This document shows, in pieces, positions 58,839-64,000 of a stretch of 64,000 nucleotides of DNA (position 1 is the first letter of the stretch; each line of letters begins with the position of its first letter). A program made the translations under genes and the position numbers. The stretch comes from Amycolatopsis suaedae (GTDB taxonomy: Bacteria; Actinomycetota; Actinomycetes; Mycobacteriales; Pseudonocardiaceae). The notes beneath the pieces are model-generated. The model worked only from the letters and a program-made list of their open reading frames with translations. It was not told where the DNA came from and searched no databases. Location of the stretch: contig NZ_SFCC01000005.1 in the NCBI RefSeq assembly GCF_004214935.1, positions 1 through 64,000 of the forward strand, written 5' to 3'.

Positions 58839-59818
58839 GGCAGACGCTGGCCGAGCACGAGGGACGCGGCGGCGGCCAGGAAGAGCACCAGCGTGCCCAG
58901 CAGCACCCACGGGCGGCTGGCGTCGGCCTGCTTGGTCTCGTAGCCGATCTGCTCGCCGAGGTCGGCGTAGACCTTGCGCAGCTCGTCGGCGGACGCGGCC
59001 TTGTAGAAGTCCCCGCCGGCGATGCGGGCGATCTCCTCCATCGCCTCGTCGTCGGCGGGCACCTCCTGCGCCTCGCCCTCGATGTCGACGACACCGTGCT
59101 GCGTGCCGAACGAGATCGTCGAGATCGGCACCTGCTTCTGCTTGGCCGCCTGCGCCGCCGTGTACGCGCCCCGCGGGTCGAACGGGTCCTGCGTCGGCAC
59201 GGTCTGCTTGCCGTCGGTCATCAGCACGATCCGCGCGGGCGGCGGACCCTCCGCGCCACCGACGACCGCGGAGAAGCCCTCGATCGACTGCAGCGCCGCG
59301 AAGATGCCCTCCCCGGTTGCGGTGGACTGGGCCAGCTTCAGGTTGTCGATGGCCCGCACGACGCCGGTGCGCTCGGTGGTCGGCGGCACCAGCACGGTCG
59401 CCGTGCCCGCGAACGAGATCAGGCCCAGGTTCACCCCGGGGGTGAGCCCCTCGGCGAACGACTTGGCCGCGCCCTGAGCCGCGGTGATCCGGTTGGGCTG
59501 GATGTCGACGGCCTCCATGGACAGCGACACGTCGATCACCAGCATCACCGTGGCCCGGTTGCGCGGCACCTTCTGCTCCGCGGTCGGGCCGGCCAGCGCA
59601 ACGGTCAGCAGCAGCAGCGACACCACCAGCAGCGCGGCGGGCACGTGCCGCTGCCAGCCCTGCCCCTTCGGCGCGACCTTCTCCAGCAGCTCCAGGTTGG
59701 TGAACCGCATCGTGCGCCGCTGCCGCAACCGCTGCGCGATCACGTACCCGGCGATCACCGCGGCGACCGCCAGCAGCAGCAGGAACCACCACGGCGCGGT
59801 GAAGCCGCTCATGCTCAC
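58835..59818 (-). CDS. VWA-domain membrane protein (BatA-like)
   Basis: The 327-residue protein has two N-terminal membrane helices (about 8-28 and 60-77), a von Willebrand A domain with the metal site VIDVSLSMEAVD (Asp96, Ser98, Ser100) and TDGKQ, and a C-terminal helix. This is the layout of BatA and M. tuberculosis Rv1481. The GTG at 59818 overlaps the DUF58 stop as GTGA. It acts with MoxR and the DUF58 protein, probably on envelope processes. Confidence 0.93.
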   Translation of the reverse strand: MSMSGFTAPWWFLLLLAVAAVIAGYVIAQRLRQRRTMRFTNLELLEKVAPKGQGWQRHVPAALLVVSLLLLTVALAGPTAEQKVPRNRATVMLVIDVSLSMEAVDIQPNRITAAQGAAKSFAEGLTPGVNLGLISFAGTATVLVPPTTERTGVVRAIDNLKLAQSTATGEGIFAALQSIEGFSAVVGGAEGPPPARIVLMTDGKQTVPTQDPFDPRGAYTAAQAAKQKQVPISTISFGTQHGVVDIEGEAQEVPADDEAMEEIARIAGGDFYKAASADELRKVYADLGEQIGYETKQADASRPWVLLGTLVLFLAAAASLVLGQRLP

Positions 59819-60765
59819 GTCGTTCCCCCCGACCAGCCGCGCTTGCGCGACACCACGAACCGCACGGTGTCGGCGATCCAGTCCGAATCGGTGCGCAGCA
59901 CCAGATGCCCGGCGCCCGCCCGGCGCAGCCCCAGCGCCACCTGCTCCCGGTGCTGCAGCGCCGCCGCACCGAACTCCTTGCGCAGCAACGGCGACGCGTG
60001 CACCTCACGCTGCCTGCCGCTCTCCGGGTCCGCCAGCACGACCGTGCCCACCTCGGGCAGGTCGACGTCACGCGGATCCAGCACCTCCACGCCGAGCAGG
60101 TCGTGCCGCGCGGACAGCGCCTTCAGCGGCCGCTGCCAGGACATGTCGCCGAGGAAGTCGGACACCACCACGGCCAGCCCCCGCCGACGCGGCGGGCGGC
60201 GCAGCTTCTCCACCAGCGACGCCAGGTCCCCGCGGGTGCCCTCGGTCGCCCTCGGCATGGTCGCCACCCTGCGGATCAGCCCGCGCGCGTGCGCGCTGCC
60301 GCCCCGCGCGGGTATCCGGACCGTCTCCGCGCCGTTGGTGATGATCGCGCCCAGCCGGTTGCCGCCACCCCCGGTCAGGTGCGCGACGGCCGCGACCGCG
60401 CACACCACCAGGTCCCGCTTCTCACACAGCGCGGTGCCGAAGTCCAGGCTGGCCGACAGGTCGGCGACCACCCAGGTCTCCAGCTCGCGGTCGGCGACCG
60501 TCTCCCGGATGTGCGCGGTGGTCGTGCGGGCGGTGACCGCCCAGTCCATCCGGCGCACGTCGTCACCGGGCTGGTACGGGCGGGCCTCCCCCGGTTCCGA
60601 GCCGGGCCCCGGCACCAGGCCGAGGTGGTTGCCCTGCAGCAGCCCGTCGAGGCGGCGCTTGACGTCGAGTTCCAGCGTGCGCAACCCGGCCTCCAGCCGG
60701 TCTCCCCGCAGCACCGGCGGGGCCCACGACGGCCGGTCCGCGGAGTCGTCCTTGGCGGCGAACAT
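59815..60765 (-). CDS. DUF58-domain protein
   Basis: The 316-residue soluble protein has the DUF58 signature RPYQPGDDVRRMDWAVTART and a VWA-like fold further on (VVADLSASLDFG, VVVSDFLGDM). In MoxR clusters it is usually paired with the VWA membrane protein. Gap to MoxR is 12 bases, so this is one operon. M. tuberculosis Rv1480 is the counterpart. Confidence 0.94.
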   Translation of the reverse strand: MFAAKDDSADRPSWAPPVLRGDRLEAGLRTLELDVKRRLDGLLQGNHLGLVPGPGSEPGEARPYQPGDDVRRMDWAVTARTTTAHIRETVADRELETWVVADLSASLDFGTALCEKRDLVVCAVAAVAHLTGGGGNRLGAIITNGAETVRIPARGGSAHARGLIRRVATMPRATEGTRGDLASLVEKLRRPPRRRGLAVVVSDFLGDMSWQRPLKALSARHDLLGVEVLDPRDVDLPEVGTVVLADPESGRQREVHASPLLRKEFGAAALQHREQVALGLRRAGAGHLVLRTDSDWIADTVRFVVSRKRGWSGGTT

Positions 60766-60777
60766 GACCCTCGGCCG

Positions 60778-61842
60778 TTACCTGCCCGGCGCGCCCGCGG
60801 GCACCGGGGGCTGCCCGCCCTGCGGCCGCGCCGACACCTGCGGCAGCGGCACGGTCTGCAGCACCCTGGTGATGATGTGGTCGAGCGGCACCCCGTCGGC
60901 CAGCGCGTCGTAGGACAGCACCAGGCGGTGCCGCAGCACGTCCGGCACGACGTCGACGACGTCCTGCGGCAGCACGTAGTCACGGCCACGCACCAGCGCC
61001 AGTGCCCGCGCGGCGGCGATGATGCCGAGGCTGGCCCGCGGGGACGCCCCGTAGGACACCCAGCCCGCCACGTCGGCCAGGCCGTGCTCGTTGGGGGTAC
61101 GGGTGGTCAGCACCAGGCGGACGACGTAGTCGACCAGCGCGTGGTGCACGAAGACCTGCGAGGCGACGTTCTGCAGCCGGACCAGCTCGTCCGGGCTGAG
61201 CACCTCGTGCGGCTCCGGCGGCGTGACGCCCATCCGGTAGACGATCTCCCGCTCCTCCTCCGCCGAGGGGTACTCGACGACGATCTTGAACAGGAAGCGG
61301 TCACGCTGCGCCTCGGGCAGCGGGTAGACACCCTCGTTCTCGATCGGGTTCTGCGTCGCCAGCACCAGGAACGGGTCGGGCATCGGGAACGTCTTGCCGC
61401 CGATCGACACGTGCCGCTCGGCCATGACCTCCAGCATCGCCGACTGGACCTTGGCCGGCGCGCGGTTGATCTCGTCGGCGAGGACGAAGTTGGCCACCAC
61501 CGGACCGAGCTCGACGTCGAACCGCTCGGAGCCCTGGCGGTAGATCCGGGTGCCGAGGATGTCCGCGGGGACGAGGTCGGGGGTGAACTGGACGCGGGAG
61601 AACGAGCCGCCGACGACCTTGGCGAACGTCTCCACCGCGAGGGTCTTGGCCACGCCCGGCACGCCCTCCAGCAGCAGGTGCCCCTTGGCCAGCAGGCCGA
61701 CCAGCATCCGCTCGACGAGGCGGTCCTGCCCCACGATGATCCGCTTCACCTCGAACACGGTCCGCTCCAGCAGCTGGGCGTCCCGCGCGGGCGTTCCCGG
61801 TTGCTGTCCGCTCGCGGCCTCGGCGTAGCCGGGATCGGTCAC
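60778..61842 (-). CDS. MoxR-family AAA ATPase
   Basis: The 354-residue AAA+ ATPase has Walker A EGVPGVAKTLAVE (about residue 60), Walker B LADEINRAPAKVQSALLE-like NFVLADEINRAP, sensor ATQNPIENEGVYPLPEAQRD and a C-terminal lid. MoxR proteins are chaperone-like partners of VWA proteins. It is first in the MoxR-DUF58-VWA operon. Confidence 0.95.
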   Translation of the reverse strand: MTDPGYAEAASGQQPGTPARDAQLLERTVFEVKRIIVGQDRLVERMLVGLLAKGHLLLEGVPGVAKTLAVETFAKVVGGSFSRVQFTPDLVPADILGTRIYRQGSERFDVELGPVVANFVLADEINRAPAKVQSAMLEVMAERHVSIGGKTFPMPDPFLVLATQNPIENEGVYPLPEAQRDRFLFKIVVEYPSAEEEREIVYRMGVTPPEPHEVLSPDELVRLQNVASQVFVHHALVDYVVRLVLTTRTPNEHGLADVAGWVSYGASPRASLGIIAAARALALVRGRDYVLPQDVVDVVPDVLRHRLVLSYDALADGVPLDHIITRVLQTVPLPQVSARPQGGQPPVPAGAPGR

Positions 61843-61941
61843 GGGCTCCTCCTCGCTGGGCTGTGCACGGTCAGGACACGACCGTACGGCAGGGTAGCGA
61901 CAGTCAACCGGTGGCCCGGTATGACGGCTGTGAAGGGGTCG

Positions 61942-62493
61942 TCACCCCTGGTCGCGCAGGCGGCGCAGGTCGTCCGGCGTGTCGACGTCGGCCGCCTCCC
62001 CCGGCAGCGCCACCACCTCCACAATGGACAAATCACCCAGCGTCCGGCGCAGTGACCGCCCGGCCGGGTCCGCGGGCAGCGCCGCTCGCAGGGCCGCGGC
62101 ACGCCAGACACCGAGCAGCCACTGACGCCTGCCGTCCGCGTCGACCAGCACCGCCCCGTCGGCGGCGGCAGCCGCGGCCCGCAGGCGGTCCACAGTGGAT
62201 GCCGTGACCCCGGCGAGGTCGCCCGCCAGCACGGCCAGCTCACCGTCGCCGGGCACGGCGGCGAGCCCCGCGGCCAGCGCCGCCACCGGTCCACCGCCGG
62301 GCGGGTCCTCCCGCGCCCAGCGCACCCCGGTGACGCCCGGCCGTGGCGGCCCGACGACCACGACGGGGTCCGCTCCGGCCAGCGCCGCGACCGCCCGGGC
62401 GAGCAGGCTCGAGCCGCCCACCTCCAGCAGGGGCTTGTCCTGCCCGCCCAGCCGTCGCGCGGCGCCGCCGGCGAGCACGATTCCGGCGAACAT
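61942..62493 (-). CDS. mobA: Molybdenum cofactor guanylyltransferase MobA
   Basis: MobA adds GMP to molybdopterin to give the bis-MGD cofactor. The 183-residue nucleotidyltransferase has the signature LAGGAARRLGGQDKPLL and a VLAGDLAGVTA metal-binding Asp. The fold is a small Rossmann-like NTP transferase. It shares its first base with the stop of the upstream monooxygenase-like gene (TGATG). Confidence 0.92.
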   Translation of the reverse strand: MFAGIVLAGGAARRLGGQDKPLLEVGGSSLLARAVAALAGADPVVVVGPPRPGVTGVRWAREDPPGGGPVAALAAGLAAVPGDGELAVLAGDLAGVTASTVDRLRAAAAAADGAVLVDADGRRQWLLGVWRAAALRAALPADPAGRSLRRTLGDLSIVEVVALPGEAADVDTPDDLRRLRDQG

Positions 62494-62783
62494 CAGTCGA
62501 ACGGCCCGCGTACCGACTCGATCGTGTACTTGGCGATGTCGCCCGCCTCGATCGGGACGTCCAGCCGGGGCGCGTTCGCCACCGCCCGCCAGGCGGTCAG
62601 CGTCTCCTCGGACTCCCAGCGCTCGTACACGTTGACCCGGTCGTCCTCCAGCGGGTCGGCGGTGATGGCGAGGTCGTGGCAGCCCTCGGCAACCCTGGCG
62701 CGCCCCACCATCTCCTGGTGCGCGGCCACGTACTCGTCCCGCCGCTCCGCCGGGACGCGTGCCCAGCCCGCGATGATCAGCAT
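62493..62783 (-). CDS. Antibiotic biosynthesis monooxygenase (ABM) family protein
   Basis: The 96-residue protein is a ferredoxin-like ABM/quinol-monooxygenase domain: IIAGWARVPAERRDEYVAAH, then GCHDLAITADPLEDDRVNVYERWES, the usual NVYERW motif. Many members act on quinones, but the substrate is unknown. ATG 62783 gives the family start, MLIIAGWAR. It is coupled to mobA. Confidence 0.87.
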   Translation of the reverse strand: MLIIAGWARVPAERRDEYVAAHQEMVGRARVAEGCHDLAITADPLEDDRVNVYERWESEETLTAWRAVANAPRLDVPIEAGDIAKYTIESVRGPFD

Positions 62784-62850
62784 GGCGTTCTCCTCGGTGT
62801 CGGTGACCATTTCACCCCACCGACGAACGGCGACCGGCGAGACGGACAGG

Positions 62851-64000
62851 TCAGCCGATCAGGCGCGTGGCGTACGGCATGATGCCGCCGTACCGCACCG
62901 GGGACACCTTCACCCGCGAGCCGGAGTGCGGTGCCTCGACCATCTGCCCGTTGCCGAGGTACAGCGCGACGTGGTGGATCCGGCCGCCGCGGCCCCAGAA
63001 CAGCATGTCCCCGCGCCGCATCTGCGACAGCGGCACCTTGCGGCCGGCGTTGTACTGGTAGCCGCTGTAGTGCGGCAGGCCCTTCACGCCGGCGAACGCG
63101 TAGATCATCAGCCCGGAGCAGTCGAACCCGATCTTGCGGTAGTCACCGTGCGCGTCGGCCACGCCGCCGTCACGGATCCCCCTGGTCGGGCCGCTCTGGT
63201 TGCCGCCGCCCCAGGCGTAGACCACCCCGAGCTGCGACATCGCCCTGGCGATCACCGCCTCCACCGAGGCCCCGGCGGGCGCCGACGGGCGGTTGGCGGG
63301 ACGGCCCGAGGGACGGCTCGGCGCGCTGTCCCCGCCGCTGGCCTGCGCCTGCGCGGCGGCGCGGCGTGCCGCCTCCTCTTCCTCGGCGGCCTTCTGCGCC
63401 TTCCACTGCTCGTAGCGGGTGCGCTGGCCCTCCAGTCCGCGCACGTGGTTCTGCGCCTCGAACAGGCGCCGTTCGACGGTGGTCTTCTCGGCTTCCAGCC
63501 GCGCCGCGGTCCCGGCCTGGTTCTGCTGCGCCGACACGGCCTCGGCCTGCGCGGTGTCCGCTGTGGACTTGGCAGCGACGGCCTCCGCCTGCCGCTGCTG
63601 GGCGATCTGCAGGCTGCGCCGCGCGGCGGCGTCGGCGTTGGCCTTCTCGGCCTGCGCCCTGCGCATGCCCTCCAGCGCGTTGATCTGCGTTCCGCTGACC
63701 GAGTCCAGCAGCTGCGCCCTGGCCAGCAGGTCCTTGGGGCTGTCGGCACCGATGTAGGCCGACATCGAGCCGATCGTGCTGCCCTGCCGGTAGCTGCCGG
63801 CGATGAACCGGTCCACCCGCGCCTGGGCCTCGGTGATCGCGCGGCCCGCCGCCTCGGACTGGGCACGCGCGGCCTCGGCGTCACGCTCGGCCTGCGCGGC
63901 CGCGTCCTGTGCGGTCTGGAGGTCGACCAGCGCCTTGTTGGCCTCCTCCATCTTGACCTCGACGTCGGCCTGCAGCTCGGTGAGCCGCGCCTCGGCCTGC
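62851..64000 (-). CDS. NlpC/P60 peptidoglycan hydrolase (RipA-like), 5' end outside window
   Basis: This gene runs off the right edge. The visible 383 residues have a long Ala/Glu/Gln coiled coil (about to residue 225), a Pro/Ser-rich linker and a C-terminal NlpC/P60 domain. In it the catalytic Cys is in FDCSGLMIYAF, the His in IHHVALYLGNG, with a third polar residue in GQMVEAPHSG. Such proteins are exported and cleave peptidoglycan stems during cell separation. The MoxR operon follows on the same strand, as in M. tuberculosis. Confidence 0.94.
   Translation of the reverse strand, partial: QAEARLTELQADVEVKMEEANKALVDLQTAQDAAAQAERDAEAARAQSEAAGRAITEAQARVDRFIAGSYRQGSTIGSMSAYIGADSPKDLLARAQLLDSVSGTQINALEGMRRAQAEKANADAAARRSLQIAQQRQAEAVAAKSTADTAQAEAVSAQQNQAGTAARLEAEKTTVERRLFEAQNHVRGLEGQRTRYEQWKAQKAAEEEEAARRAAAQAQASGGDSAPSRPSGRPANRPSAPAGASVEAVIARAMSQLGVVYAWGGGNQSGPTRGIRDGGVADAHGDYRKIGFDCSGLMIYAFAGVKGLPHYSGYQYNAGRKVPLSQMRRGDMLFWGRGGRIHHVALYLGNGQMVEAPHSGSRVKVSPVRYGGIMPYATRLIG

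Overview
This is high-GC actinobacterial DNA, most likely from the Pseudonocardiaceae (an Amycolatopsis-like genome; the genus cannot be fixed from sequence alone). The evidence is a complete Pup-proteasome gene set, mycothiol synthesis (mshC), an InhA-type enoyl reductase, many GTG starts, very short or overlapping gene junctions, and rare TTA codons.

Region 1, about 0.1-18.2 kb, is the Pup-proteasome block. It holds a pafA / BNR-repeat protein / pafB / pafC / small membrane protein / tatA / tatC / diacylglycerol kinase run, then prcA, prcB, pup and dop, and later the proteasomal ATPase mpa. A PAP2-lipid kinase fusion, a NUDIX hydrolase, a lipoprotein, an aldo/keto reductase, a secreted GH5 cellulase and a small DNA-binding protein are interspersed.

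Region 2, about 18.4-34.4 kb, holds two related membrane-anchored proteins, trmI, a site-2 protease, an Fe-S RecB-type nuclease, a thioesterase, a ParA ATPase, hisG-hisE, metH and a PAC2-family protein. From memory of the M. tuberculosis gene order, regions 1 and 2 follow the same neighbourhood (pafA to Rv2125 and mshC).

Region 3, about 34.4-45.2 kb, is rich in transport, resistance and regulation: a DHA2 exporter with a methyltransferase, a second MFS exporter under an ArsR-type repressor, an ABC-F protein behind a possible attenuator, mshC, and a TetR / TipA-like MerR pair divergent from a P450.

Region 4, about 45.2-48.3 kb, is accessory. A cytoplasmic-looking subtilase is followed by a small I9-like protein, then a lower-GC pair made of a WXG100/EspC-like protein and an unrecognised 371-residue protein with a cysteine cluster and a glycine-rich hydrophobic hairpin. 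This pair is the best candidate here for an undescribed system.

Region 5, about 48.3-64 kb, holds a VWA/AAA pair, a ferrochelatase-inhA-fabG operon, a two-component system with a TAXI-type binding protein, trmL, a MoxR-DUF58-VWA operon, mobA, and the 3' part of a RipA-like NlpC/P60 peptidase. It resembles the M. tuberculosis Rv1477-Rv1485 order with insertions.

Gene ends are decorated with a mosaic, dispersed intergenic repeat family (at about 0.07, 8.6, 19.7, 22.2, 28.9 and 58.8 kb). Some of its parts are hairpins placed as transcription terminators. I found no tRNA, rRNA, CRISPR array, insertion sequence or replication origin.
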